DNA of 64,000 bases from positions 1-64,000 of the forward strand of contig JBGAPZ010000015.1 of NCBI GenBank assembly GCA_044220975.1, given 5' to 3'. Origin of the DNA: SZUA-430 sp044220975. Lineage in GTDB: Bacteria > Pseudomonadota > Alphaproteobacteria > Micropepsales > Micropepsaceae. Positions 49,779 through 60,651 of this stretch are shown here, in pieces. The notes under the pieces were generated by a model. That model was not told the DNA's origin. It ran no database searches and worked only from the letters and a program-made list of their open reading frames with translations. Numbering within the stretch: the stretch's first letter is position 1; every line of letters starts with the position of its first letter. The translations under genes were made by a program, and so were the position numbers.

Positions 49779-50237
49779 TTAGCTCCCGGTCAAAACCTCT
49801 TTGACCACCACATTCGCTTTCGAAAAATCCATCTTGCCCGCGAACTTGGTTTTGAGCTCCGCCATCACCTTTCCCATGTCCTTCACGGACGCAGCCCCGG
49901 TCGCGGCGACTGCGGCCTTGATCGCGGCACGCACCTCATCCGCCGACATCTGCGCCGGGAGATAGCTCTCGATGATCGCCTTCTCCTCGCGCTCTTGCGC
50001 TGCAAGTTCCGGTCGCCCGTGCTTGTCGTAGGTCTCGATGGACTCCACGCGCTGCTTGATCATCTTCTGCAACAGCCCAAGGATCTCGTCCTCGGTCGTG
50101 GCCTCGCGGCCAAGCCCGCGCGCCTCGATGTCCTTGTCTTTCAAGGCCGCCATGATCAACCGTACGGTGGACAACCGTCGTTGATCCTTGGCCAACATGG
50201 CCTCCTTCATGGCCGCAGCGAACTTCTCCCGCAACAT
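49779..50237 (-). CDS. yqeY: YqeY/GatB-domain protein
   Basis: 152-residue GatB/YqeY domain: MLREKFAAAMKEAMLAKDQRRLSTVRLIMAALKDKDIEAR, with IKQRVESIETYDKHGRPELAAQEREEKAIIESYLPAQMS and a tail KFAGKMDFSKANVVVKEVL. It may relate to tRNA-dependent amidotransferase function; the role is unproven. It is the first gene of the yqeY-dnaG-rpoD unit and is divergent from carA, so the shared 95-bp region must hold both promoters. Confidence 0.92.
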   Translation of the reverse strand: MLREKFAAAMKEAMLAKDQRRLSTVRLIMAALKDKDIEARGLGREATTEDEILGLLQKMIKQRVESIETYDKHGRPELAAQEREEKAIIESYLPAQMSADEVRAAIKAAVAATGAASVKDMGKVMAELKTKFAGKMDFSKANVVVKEVLTGS

Positions 50238-50332
50238 GGGCGCCGATCCTCAAATTCTCATTGTCTAAAGCCGGAACATACAGCCGCACCAGCACGAGAA
50301 CCTAACCCTTTGGCCGGAAAACGTGATCTGGC

Positions 50333-51550
50333 TTGTGGAAGGGTACCCGCGGATTTCTTGACGCCTGCAAACACCGTCCCATATGGTCCGCCGAATTTGC
50401 GGGCCCGACGGCCCAAGCAATCACGGGTGCACTCGTGCTCGCCGACGGCACCGTTTTTGAGGGTTTTGGCCTTGGCGCAACCGGCCACGCGGTCGGCGAG
50501 GTCTGCTTCAACACTGCGATGACGGGCTATCAGGAAATCCTGACCGACCCCTCTTACGCCGCGCAGATCATCTGCTTCACGTTCCCCCACATCGGCAATG
50601 TCGGCACGAACACGGAAGACATCGAAACGGTGACGCCAGCCGCGCGCGGCATGATCGTCAAAGCTTCGATCACCGACCCGTCGAACTACCGAAACGCCCA
50701 GCATCTCGACATTTGGCTAAAGCGCCACAACATGGTGGCGCTCGGCGGCATCGACACACGCCGTCTGACGCGCCTCATCCGCGAGAACGGGATGCCGAAC
50801 GGTGTCATCGCACACGACGCAACCGGCACGTTTGATATCGATGCGCTGAAAAAAGAAGCCGCCAACTGGCCGGGCCTCGAAGGCATGGACTTGGCCAAAG
50901 ACGTAACCGCACGCCAAATCTGGACACTCGACGAGCAACGCTGGGCGTGGAACGACGGATACAAGACGCAAAGAAAAACGCGGTTTAATGTGGTCGTCAT
51001 CGACTACGGCGTGAAGCGCAACATCCTGCGTTCGCTGGCCAGTGTCGGCGCACGGCTAACCGTCGTGCCCGCCGACACAAGCTACGAAACCATCCAGCAT
51101 ATGAAGCCCGATGGCGTCGTCCTTTCGAACGGCCCGGGCGATCCCGCCGCGACCGGCGCATACGCAGGCCCCGTGATCAAAAAAATCGTCGATAGCGGCG
51201 TGCCCGTCTTCGGCATCTGCCTCGGCCACCAGATGTTAGCCCTCGCACTCGGCGCGAAAACAAAAAAGATGCACCAAGGCCACCACGGCGCGAACCACCC
51301 GGTGAAAGACCTCGCCACAGGCAAAGTCGAAATCGTCTCCATGAACCATGGCTTCACCGTCGACACCGCAACGCTCCCGCGCGGTGTGAAGGAAACGCAC
51401 ACGTCCCTGTTCGACGGCACGAACTGCGGCTTGAGCCTCGAGGGCCGACCGGTGTTCTCCGTCCAATACCACCCCGAAGCCTCGCCCGGTCCGCACGACA
51501 GCCAATACCTCTTCGACCGCTTCGTTAGTGCGATGGAGGAGAAGCGTTGA
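50333..51550 (+). CDS. carA: Carbamoyl-phosphate synthase small subunit
   Basis: Glutaminase subunit that feeds ammonia to CarB for arginine and pyrimidine synthesis. Up to 405 residues: the N-terminal CPSase domain (LVLADGTVFEGFGLGATGHAVGEVCFNTAMTGYQEILTDPSY) and a class I glutamine amidotransferase domain with nucleophile C296 (G-I-C-L-G-H-Q) and H380/E382 (Y-H-P-E-A). No in-frame ATG exists before the conserved region, so the start must be non-ATG. TTG at 50333 is the first possible. The true N-terminus is uncertain by up to about 30 residues. Confidence 0.95.
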   Translation: MWKGTRGFLDACKHRPIWSAEFAGPTAQAITGALVLADGTVFEGFGLGATGHAVGEVCFNTAMTGYQEILTDPSYAAQIICFTFPHIGNVGTNTEDIETVTPAARGMIVKASITDPSNYRNAQHLDIWLKRHNMVALGGIDTRRLTRLIRENGMPNGVIAHDATGTFDIDALKKEAANWPGLEGMDLAKDVTARQIWTLDEQRWAWNDGYKTQRKTRFNVVVIDYGVKRNILRSLASVGARLTVVPADTSYETIQHMKPDGVVLSNGPGDPAATGAYAGPVIKKIVDSGVPVFGICLGHQMLALALGAKTKKMHQGHHGANHPVKDLATGKVEIVSMNHGFTVDTATLPRGVKETHTSLFDGTNCGLSLEGRPVFSVQYHPEASPGPHDSQYLFDRFVSAMEEKR

Positions 51551-52188
51551 TCGAAGCCCTCAAAGCCCGCTGGCGCACGCATGTGCAGATGATCGGCAAC
51601 TTCAACGCCGACGTCGTGGGGCGCACGTTCGATCACCTGTGCGCCTCGTATTCCGAGCCGCAGCGCCGCTACCACACGCTGGCGCACCTGACGTCGTTGT
51701 TCGACACGCTGGAAACGCATGGCGAAGAAATCGGCGACGCCCCCCGCGTTGCCTTCGCGGCCTGGTATCACGACATCGTCTACGACCCGCGCCGGCAAGA
51801 CAACGAAGCCAAGAGCGCCGAACGCGCCATGAAGGAACTGGACGACCTAGGCGCGGACGGCGCACTGCGCTCGCATGTCGTTCAGCTGATCCTCGCAACC
51901 AAGAACCACAGCGCCGGCGGCCGCGATTACGACGACGACATCTTCCTCGACGCTGACTTTTCGATCCTGGGAGCGTCTGAAGCCGTCTACCGCCAATACG
52001 TGAGCGATGTCCGTGCTGAATACGCGCATGTCGACGACGCAGATTGGAAAGCCGGCCGTGGCGCCTTCCTGAAGAAGACCTTGGCCGCGCCGCGCATCTT
52101 CCGCACCGGCATTTTTGAAGGCGAGTATGCCGAGCAAGCCCGAGCGAACATCGCCCGGGAACTCAAAGAGTTGGAAGGCGCGTCATGA
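51547..52188 (+). CDS. Predicted HD-superfamily metal-dependent phosphohydrolase
   Basis: 213 residues with the HD pattern RRYHTLAHLTSLFDTLE, AFAAWYHDIVYDPRRQDNEAKSAERA and LILATKNHS, giving H, HD and later D (FLDADFSILGA) metal ligands. The sequence type matches a conserved group of small HD hydrolases of unknown substrate. A TTG start overlaps the carA stop (TTGA), with GGAGGAG five bases upstream, so it is coupled to carA. An intrinsic terminator overlaps its stop codon. Confidence 0.88.
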   Translation: MIEALKARWRTHVQMIGNFNADVVGRTFDHLCASYSEPQRRYHTLAHLTSLFDTLETHGEEIGDAPRVAFAAWYHDIVYDPRRQDNEAKSAERAMKELDDLGADGALRSHVVQLILATKNHSAGGRDYDDDIFLDADFSILGASEAVYRQYVSDVRAEYAHVDDADWKAGRGAFLKKTLAAPRIFRTGIFEGEYAEQARANIARELKELEGAS

Positions 52189-52200
52189 GCCGCGCCTTCC
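52173..52200. terminator. Bidirectional hairpin terminator between HD gene and ompW
   Basis: GGAAGGCGCG (52173-52182) and CGCGCCTTCC (52191-52200) form a perfect 10-bp stem with an 8-base loop that contains the HD-gene stop codon. CTTTATG follows on plus. The convergent ompW stops nine bases away. Confidence 0.75.
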
Positions 52201-52208
52201 CTTTATGC

Positions 52209-52823
52209 TCAGTAGCGGTAACCGACGCCCATACCAACGATGAACGGATCGATGTCCACGTCCGCCGTCGCGTTGACGCCGCCCGTGATCGTGACGTCCG
52301 TGTTGATGTCGATGTACTTGACGTCGATGTTGGCCGACCAACCCTTGCCGAAGGGAATGTTCAACCCGGCTTGGAGCGCCAGGCCAAACGAGTCGTCGTA
52401 GCTGATGTTGAGCCCGGCGGGCTCATCGACACCGAAGAACGTCGTGTAGTTGATGCCAACGCCGACATAAGGCTGTATCGCGGCGCCATCCGGATCGAAA
52501 TGGTATTGCAGCGTCAGGGTCGGCGGCAGCAGCCACGCACTACCGAGATCGACGCCGAACGTGTGCTCCACATCATGCGGCGCCACCGCCGCGATCAGCT
52601 CGACCGCAAAGTTCTTCGCGAAGAAATACGAAACGTCGACTTCCGGCACGAAGGAGTTGTCGATCGTAACATCGCCGCCGATCGAGACATTGGCGTGCTC
52701 GTTCGGTGCGACAAGCAAGCCGCGCGCGCGAACTATCCAGGGACTGTCGTTGGCGGCAAGTGCCGTGAATGGGAGGGATACAAAAGCGGCCGCGAGTGCG
52801 CCGCAGACAAACGTGGACTTCAT
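52209..52823 (-). CDS. ompW: OmpW-family outer-membrane beta-barrel protein
   Basis: 204 residues with a signal peptide (MKSTFVCGALAAAFVSLPFTALA) and an eight-strand barrel of the OmpW type: SPWIVRARGLLVAPNE, VPEVDVSYFFAKNFAVELIAAVAPHDVE, LLPPTLTLQYHFDPDGAAIQPYVGVGINYTTFF, ending in VGMGVGYRY with the terminal aromatic needed for BAM recognition. It likely forms a small hydrophobic channel. It lies between carA and carB on the opposite strand, splitting the usual carAB pair. Confidence 0.92.
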   Translation of the reverse strand: MKSTFVCGALAAAFVSLPFTALAANDSPWIVRARGLLVAPNEHANVSIGGDVTIDNSFVPEVDVSYFFAKNFAVELIAAVAPHDVEHTFGVDLGSAWLLPPTLTLQYHFDPDGAAIQPYVGVGINYTTFFGVDEPAGLNISYDDSFGLALQAGLNIPFGKGWSANIDVKYIDINTDVTITGGVNATADVDIDPFIVGMGVGYRY

Positions 52824-52845
52824 AACTTGAGCCTCTCAAACAAAG

Positions 52846-52864
52846 GATCGATCACGCATCGATC
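52846..52864. promoter_or_regulatory. 19-bp palindrome upstream of ompW
   Basis: GATCGAT (52846-52852), CACGC, ATCGATC (52858-52864) is a perfect palindrome 23-41 bp before the ompW ATG, in the ompW-carB divergent region. Its position over the likely ompW promoter suggests an operator, but no cognate regulator is identified. It does not match the FNR consensus. Confidence 0.5.
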
Positions 52865-52966
52865 GGCAAAAAATTGCGGTAATCAGGGGTACCGGCCCAT
52901 GCTTAACAAAACTCCAATTTGCGTGGGCCCGGCGGCCACAGTCGCAGCAGAAACTGGAATCTGAGG

Positions 52967-56233
<3,267 letters not shown>

Positions 56234-56271
56234 CGTCTTGAATCCAAAGGATTCATAACGCCAATCGGACC

Positions 56272-56461
56272 TTGAAATTTCGCCGCATTTCCCTTATGTT
56301 CTTATGCATGCGTTCGAGGGGACTACGTCTCTCGCGCAAGCTCGAGAAGCGACACTCTCGCGAGCAATTTCAAACCATTTTGAGAGGCCTTGGGCGGTCG
56401 CACCACCAAGGCCCTTCGAATTTGTTGTCCTTCGGTGCGGCGGAAGAGTTGAGCAGAGATT
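56272..56461 (+). promoter_or_regulatory. greA promoter and structured 5' leader
   Basis: TTGAAA (56272-56277), a 17-base spacer and TATGTT (56295-56300) form a good sigma-70 promoter. A start near 56307 leaves about 155 bases of leader. It contains stem I (CTCGCG 56331-56336 with CGCGAG 56359-56364) and stem II (GGCCTTGG 56386-56393 with CCAAGGCC 56406-56413, 12-base loop). Stem II is followed by CTTCGAATTTGTTG, a partial U-rich tract. A leader open frame has no ribosome site. Attenuation or a leader-derived RNA is possible. Confidence 0.55.
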
Positions 56462-56935
56462 ATGGAAAAAGTTCCCATGACCGCTCAGGGCTTTGAGGCC
56501 CTCGAAACGGAGATTAAGCACCTGAAGTCGGTGGAGCGTCCGGCCGTTATCCGCGCGATCTCGGAAGCGCGCGCCCACGGCGACTTGTCCGAAAACGCGG
56601 AATACCATTCCGCGAAGGAGCGCCAAAGCTTCATCGAAGGGCGCGTCCTCGAACTCGAGGACAAGATCTCCCGCGCACAAGTGATCGACGTGTCGAAGCT
56701 TTCCGGTAAGGTCGTGAAATTCGGCGCGACGGTCACCGTCGTCGACGAAGACACGGACCAAAAGGCAAAATACCAGATCGTCGGCGACCTCGAGGCCGAC
56801 TTCGCCAAGGGCCGCATCTCGATCTCGTCGCCATTGGCGCGCGCGCTGATCGGCAAAACGAACGGCGACAGAGTGGAGGTCAACACCCCCTCCGGCGGCC
56901 GCTCTTACGAGATCACGAAGGTGGAATTCAAATAG
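56462..56935 (+). CDS. greA: Transcript cleavage factor GreA
   Basis: Rescues backtracked RNA polymerase. The 157 residues have the N-terminal coiled-coil with the acidic tip D-L-S-E-N-A-E-Y-H (the catalytic D and E) and the C-terminal FKBP-like domain (VVKFGATVTVVDEDTDQKAKYQIVGDLEADFAKGRISISSPLARALIGKTNGDRVEVNTPSGGRSYEI). MEKVPMTAQGFEALETEI is the usual alphaproteobacterial start. It has its own promoter and terminator. Confidence 0.97.
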   Translation: MEKVPMTAQGFEALETEIKHLKSVERPAVIRAISEARAHGDLSENAEYHSAKERQSFIEGRVLELEDKISRAQVIDVSKLSGKVVKFGATVTVVDEDTDQKAKYQIVGDLEADFAKGRISISSPLARALIGKTNGDRVEVNTPSGGRSYEITKVEFK

Positions 56936-56959
56936 GCCGCATCGCGGCGCATCGCGTAA

Positions 56960-56989
56960 GGGCGGCGGGTCACTCCGTCGCCCCTTTTT
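56960..56989 (+). terminator. Intrinsic terminator of greA
   Basis: GGGCGGCGG (56960-56968) pairs with CCGTCGCCC (56975-56983) through nine pairs including one G-U, with a 6-base loop, followed by CTTTTTG. The convergent lrp-type gene ends right after it. Confidence 0.9.
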
Positions 56990-56990
56990 G

Positions 56991-57464
56991 TTAGAGCTCG
57001 ACCGGCACGCCCGGCTCGCGCTTCGAGGCGCGAATGGTCAGCGCGGTCTTCACCGATGCCACGTTCTTCGCCGCTGTCAGCTTCTCCGTGACGAAACTTT
57101 GCCACTCGCTCAAATCTTTGGCGGCGCATTTCAGCACGAAGTCGATCTCGCCCGACATCATGTAGCACTCGCGCACGATCGCCCATTGCAGCACCTGCGC
57201 CTCAAAAGCTTTGAGGTCGGGCTCGGCCTGACTGTTCAGTCCCACGAACGCGAACGCCGTCACCTCGTAACCCAAGGACTTCGGGTCCAAATCGGCGTGA
57301 TAGCCGCGAATGAACCCCTGTTGCTCCAACGCGCGCACCCGCCGTAAACAAGGCGGCGCCGAAATCTTCGCGCGGTGCGAAAGTTCGACGTTCGTAATGC
57401 GGCCTTCGGCTTGAAGTTCGTGAAGAATGCGCCTGTCGATGGCGTCAAGTTTGATCCGCTGCAT
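56991..57464 (-). CDS. Lrp/AsnC-family transcriptional regulator
   Basis: 157 residues from MQRIKLDAIDRRILHELQAEG; a longer frame upstream is unlikely. It has the winged HTH (ITNVELSHRAKISAPPCLRRVRALEQQGFIRGYHADLDPKSLGYEV) and the RAM ligand domain (FAFVGLNSQAEPDLKAFEAQVLQWAIVRECYMMSGEIDFVLKC). It probably senses an amino acid. No target is evident nearby; the divergent ELM1-like gene shares its 95-bp upstream region. Confidence 0.92.
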   Translation of the reverse strand: MQRIKLDAIDRRILHELQAEGRITNVELSHRAKISAPPCLRRVRALEQQGFIRGYHADLDPKSLGYEVTAFAFVGLNSQAEPDLKAFEAQVLQWAIVRECYMMSGEIDFVLKCAAKDLSEWQSFVTEKLTAAKNVASVKTALTIRASKREPGVPVEL

Positions 57465-57559
57465 GATCGCGCCCGGGAGAGTCAGAAAGTTGCGTTGAGA
57501 CGGTTTTAGCGCGATCAATCGGTGACTTCAGCAATAAAATTACAGGACTACGAAAGACT

Positions 57560-58531
57560 GTGAATGAGCTGATGGTGGAAAATGTTACCTGGGCGATCTC
57601 GGACGGCCGCGCCGGCTTGGCCAACCAGGTGCGCGGCCTGGCGGACGCCATAGGCCTGCCCGTCGTAACCAAGACGGTCCATCCGCGCTTCCCTTGGACG
57701 ATTTTGCCCCTCACGTCGTGGCCCGCGCCGTTCAGGGCTTTGGCTGGAGGCAGCAGCACCTTCGCATCGCCTTGGCCCAAGCTCGCCGTCGGCTGCGGCT
57801 GGCGCTCCATCCCCTACATGCTCGCCATCAAGCGCCTGTCAGGTGGCAGGACGTTCACCATCCAACTGCAAGACCCACGCATCGACCCGAAGCACTTCGA
57901 CCTCGTCATCCCGCCCGAACACGACGGCCTCAAGGGCGCGAACGTTGAAGCGATCGTCGGGAGCCCCAACGCCGTAACGCGCAAATCGCTCGACAGTGCC
58001 GAGGCACAATGGCGGACGAAATTCGATCGGCTCAAGCAACCCCGTATCGCGGTCCTCGTTGGCGGCAAATCGAAATCCTACAGCTTTGGCGAAGGCGATG
58101 CGCGTCGTCTGGGCGTTCAGTTGAAGGATCTCGCCACGCGCGGCTTCTCCCTCATGGTCACAACCTCGCGCCGCACGGGTGAAGCACAGGCAGCCATCAT
58201 CAAAGACGCACTCGCCGGCACGCAGGCGTTCGTATGGGACGTTGCCGGCGATAATCCCTATTTCGGACTGCTCGCCCTGGCCGATGTCATTCTCGTGACA
58301 TCCGATTCGACCAACATGGCGGTCGAGGCGGCGAGCACGGGAAAGCCCGTTTATATCGTCGACCTTCCAGGCGGCGATCCCAAGTTCACCCGGTTGCACA
58401 CCGACCTCGCTCGACGTGGAATCGCTCGCAAATTCACAGGCGAAATCGCGCAATGGACGTACGCACCGCTCAACGAAACGGCCCGGATTGCCGCCGTCAT
58501 CCGCAAGAGAACCGGCCTCGAACCGCAGTAA
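57560..58531 (+). CDS. ELM1-like (DUF1022) protein
   Basis: 323 residues similar to the mitochondrial fission ELM1 family found in alphaproteobacteria and plants. Signatures are WAISDGRAGLANQVRGLADAIG, TIQLQDPRIDPKHFDLVIPPEHDGL, PRIAVLVGGKSKSYSFGEGDA, LMVTTSRRT and the GT-B-like C-terminal loop ILVTSDSTNMAVEAASTGKPVYIVDLPG. The fold resembles nucleotide-sugar glycosyltransferases, but the bacterial function is not established. Start GTG 57560 or ATG 57572. Confidence 0.88.
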   Translation: MNELMVENVTWAISDGRAGLANQVRGLADAIGLPVVTKTVHPRFPWTILPLTSWPAPFRALAGGSSTFASPWPKLAVGCGWRSIPYMLAIKRLSGGRTFTIQLQDPRIDPKHFDLVIPPEHDGLKGANVEAIVGSPNAVTRKSLDSAEAQWRTKFDRLKQPRIAVLVGGKSKSYSFGEGDARRLGVQLKDLATRGFSLMVTTSRRTGEAQAAIIKDALAGTQAFVWDVAGDNPYFGLLALADVILVTSDSTNMAVEAASTGKPVYIVDLPGGDPKFTRLHTDLARRGIARKFTGEIAQWTYAPLNETARIAAVIRKRTGLEPQ

Positions 58532-58557
58532 ACGCTCCGTGATGGCGCGCCCAAGCC

Positions 58558-58586
58558 TTGCGGTGCAGCAAAGTGCGTTCCTATAT
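58558..58586 (+). promoter_or_regulatory. trxB promoter
   Basis: TTGCGG (58558-58563), exactly 17 bases, then CTATAT (58581-58586). The -10 matches the alphaproteobacterial housekeeping consensus CTATAT fully. Transcription from about 58593 would give a short leader with GGAGG before the trxB ATG. Confidence 0.75.
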
Positions 58587-58609
58587 GAAGCTGGAGGACC
58601 CCTCAAGAA

Positions 58610-59575
58610 ATGACCAAAACGACCCACGCCAAAGTGCTGATTGTGGGCTCCGGCCCTGCCGGCTACACGGCGGCGATCTATGCAACGCGCGCGATGCTTG
58701 AGCCGCTGCTCGTGGCAGGGCTGCAGCCTGGCGGCCAAATGACGATCACCACCGACGTCGAAAACTACCCGGGCTTTCCTGAAACGATCCAAGGCCCGTG
58801 GCTGATGGATCAGATGAAGGCGCAGGCCGAACACGTCGGCACGAAGTTCGCCGACGACGTCATCGTCGAAGCTGACCTGAAGAGCCGCCCGTTCCGCCTG
58901 AAGGGCGACAGCGGCACGATATACACCTGCGACGTGCTGATCATCGCGACGGGCGCGCAAGCCCGTTGGCTCGGCCTGCCCTCCGAAGAAGCGTTCAAGG
59001 GTCACGGCGTCTCGGCTTGCGCCACCTGCGATGGCTTCTTCTATCGCGGCAAGGATGTGGCGATTGTCGGCGGCGGCAACACCGCAGTCGAAGAAGCACT
59101 CTTCCTCACGAACTTCGCGAACTCGGTCACGCTGATCCACCGCCGCAATTCGCTGCGCGCCGAAAAGATGCTGCAGCAACGACTGTTCGATCACCCTAAA
59201 ATCAAAGTCGTGTGGGACACCGCCGTCGACAGCGTCGAAGGCACCAGCGATCCTAAATCGGTCACGAGCGTGAAGCTGAAGGACGTGAACACCGGCGCAC
59301 TGACGGACCTCGCGGCCGACGGTCTCTTCGTCGCGATAGGCCACGTACCGGCAACGGAGCTCTTCAAAGGCCAAGTCGATATGGACGCGGACGGCTATAT
59401 CAAAACCGCGCCGGACTCGACCGCGACCAGCATCCCAGGCGTCTTCGCAGCCGGCGACGTGAAGGACCGCATCTTCCGCCAAGCGATCACTGCCGCCGGT
59501 ACGGGCTGCATGGCGGCCCTTGAGGCCGAGAAATACCTCGCTCATCACGAGCAGCTGAAGGCCGCCGCGGAATGA
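58610..59575 (+). CDS. trxB: Thioredoxin-disulfide reductase
   Basis: FAD/NADPH enzyme that reduces thioredoxin. The 321 residues have the FAD Rossmann motif IVGSGPAGYTAAIYATRA near residue 11, the redox pair C137-A-T-C140 (SACATCDGFFYRG), the NADPH motif VAIVGGGNTAVEEALFL and the FAD C-terminal motif GVFAAGDVKDRIFRQAITAAGTGC. It is followed with a 4-base overlap (ATGA) by a LysR gene. Confidence 0.97.
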   Translation: MTKTTHAKVLIVGSGPAGYTAAIYATRAMLEPLLVAGLQPGGQMTITTDVENYPGFPETIQGPWLMDQMKAQAEHVGTKFADDVIVEADLKSRPFRLKGDSGTIYTCDVLIIATGAQARWLGLPSEEAFKGHGVSACATCDGFFYRGKDVAIVGGGNTAVEEALFLTNFANSVTLIHRRNSLRAEKMLQQRLFDHPKIKVVWDTAVDSVEGTSDPKSVTSVKLKDVNTGALTDLAADGLFVAIGHVPATELFKGQVDMDADGYIKTAPDSTATSIPGVFAAGDVKDRIFRQAITAAGTGCMAALEAEKYLAHHEQLKAAAE

Positions 59576-60465
59576 GCATGGACCTCGACCGCTTGCGCGT
59601 TTTCCACGCCGTCGCCACGGCCGGAAGCCTGACGCATGCGGGCGAGCAACTCGACCTCAGCCAATCGGCGGTCAGCCGCCAGATCAGCGCTCTGGAAGAG
59701 GAACTGAGGGTCCCCCTATTTCTGCGCCACGCCCGCGGCCTCAACCTCACCGAACAGGGCTCTAGGCTTTTCGAAACGACAAAACACATCTTCGAAAAGC
59801 TGCAATGTGTCGAGGAAGAACTGATCGACAGCCGCGATCGGCCGCAAGGCGAACTGCGGGTCACGGCGACGGTGGGCATCGGCACCTATTGGCTGGCCCC
59901 GCGCCTGAAGAAGTTCACCGAACTTTACCCGGACATGCGCGTGCATTTGTTGCTGGCAGACGGCGAACTGGACTTGAACCAGCGCGAAGCCGACATCGCG
60001 CTTCGGATGCGCCAACCGATTCAAAACGATTTGGTGCAGCGCAAGCTGTTCGACGTCGTCTATCACATCTACGGCTCGCCCGATTACATCGCGCGCAAAC
60101 GTGCACCCGAATGTGTTTCTGAACTCGACGCCCACGACGTCATCACGTATGGCGACGCGCCGACGGAATTGTCGAAGGTGAACTGGCTTGCCGAGGTGGG
60201 GCGCAAACCCGGTCATCCGCGCCCGCCCAGACTGTGCGTCAACAACATCATCGCGATGGGCACGGCGATCGAAACGGGAATTGGCCTAGGCGCGCTGCCG
60301 GATTACTTCACGCACGGCAACGAAAAACTCGTGCGAGTCCTGCCGGAAACGCTGGGCCCGAGTTACGAGGTTTACCTTTGCTACCCGGAAACATTGCGCG
60401 GTTCCAAACGTGTCGCGGTCTTCCGCGATTTCCTCATTTCACAAGCGCGCGATTGGACATTTTGA
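59572..60465 (+). CDS. LysR-family regulator coupled to trxB
   Basis: 297 residues: HTH at the N-terminus (LDRLRVFHAVATAGSLTHAGEQLDLSQSAVSRQISALEEELRVPLFLRHARGLNLTEQG) and a periplasmic-binding-like effector domain (GELRVTATVGIGTYWLAPRLKKFTELYPDMRVHLLLADGELDLNQREADIALRMRQP). The start overlaps the trxB stop (ATGA), so the two are co-translated. Effector unknown; a redox link is inferred from context. The promoter of the downstream small RNA begins at its stop codon. Confidence 0.93.
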   Translation: MSMDLDRLRVFHAVATAGSLTHAGEQLDLSQSAVSRQISALEEELRVPLFLRHARGLNLTEQGSRLFETTKHIFEKLQCVEEELIDSRDRPQGELRVTATVGIGTYWLAPRLKKFTELYPDMRVHLLLADGELDLNQREADIALRMRQPIQNDLVQRKLFDVVYHIYGSPDYIARKRAPECVSELDAHDVITYGDAPTELSKVNWLAEVGRKPGHPRPPRLCVNNIIAMGTAIETGIGLGALPDYFTHGNEKLVRVLPETLGPSYEVYLCYPETLRGSKRVAVFRDFLISQARDWTF

Positions 60466-60469
60466 CATC

Positions 60470-60497
60470 CTTGAGATCGCCGCTCCCCGCACTATCT
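60470..60497 (+). promoter_or_regulatory. Candidate promoter of the three-hairpin small RNA
   Basis: CTTGAG (60470-60475), a 16-base spacer and CTATCT (60492-60497) resemble the alphaproteobacterial CTTGAC-N17-CTATAT pattern, five of six bases at each box. The predicted start at about 60503-60505 lies at the base of hairpin 1. A consensus TTGACA also occurs at 60462-60467, but no -10 fits its spacing. Confidence 0.6.
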
Positions 60498-60502
60498 GAA
60501 TA

Positions 60503-60651
60503 AGGGCCGGGGCGGTTCTCCCCCAGAAATAGGGTCCCGGCACCAGGATGTTCCCCCTTCCTGGAATAGCCGATGCTTCTCCCCCAAGCGCATCGGCAAA
60601 AGGCGTGACGAGGCCGGGCTGCAGACAACCCCCTGCGGTCCGGCCTTTTTT
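60503..60651 (+). ncRNA. Small RNA with three C-rich anti-Shine-Dalgarno hairpin loops
   Basis: Three stem-loops follow one another. HP1: GCCGGGGC 60506-60513 with GTCCCGGC 60534-60541, 20-base loop containing TTCTCCCCC. HP2: CCAGGA 60543-60548 with TCCTGG 60559-60564, loop TGTTCCCCCT. HP3: GCCGATGC 60569-60576 with GCATCGGC 60590-60597, loop TTCTCCCCCAAGC. A 14-bp intrinsic terminator closes it. Each loop holds a run of five C preceded by U, able to pair with GGGGG(A)-type ribosome sites. The plan resembles the alphaproteobacterial multi-loop sRNAs with CCUCCUCCC motifs (for example NfeR1/alpha-r14), but the loop sequence differs. No protein frame fits the region. Confidence 0.8.
60611..60651 (+). 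terminator. Intrinsic terminator of the small RNA
   Basis: 60611-60624 pairs with 60633-60646 over 14 consecutive pairs (two G-U), loop ACAACCCC, then a run of six T to 60651. The T-run overlaps the stop codon (60652-60650) of the convergent DUF1272 gene. Confidence 0.93.

Noticed and set aside
56272..56496. A 74-codon frame in the greA leader as a leader peptide gene
   Set aside because: No ribosome site at any in-frame ATG, a shadow-like Arg/Ser-rich sequence, and overlap of the greA start in another frame.
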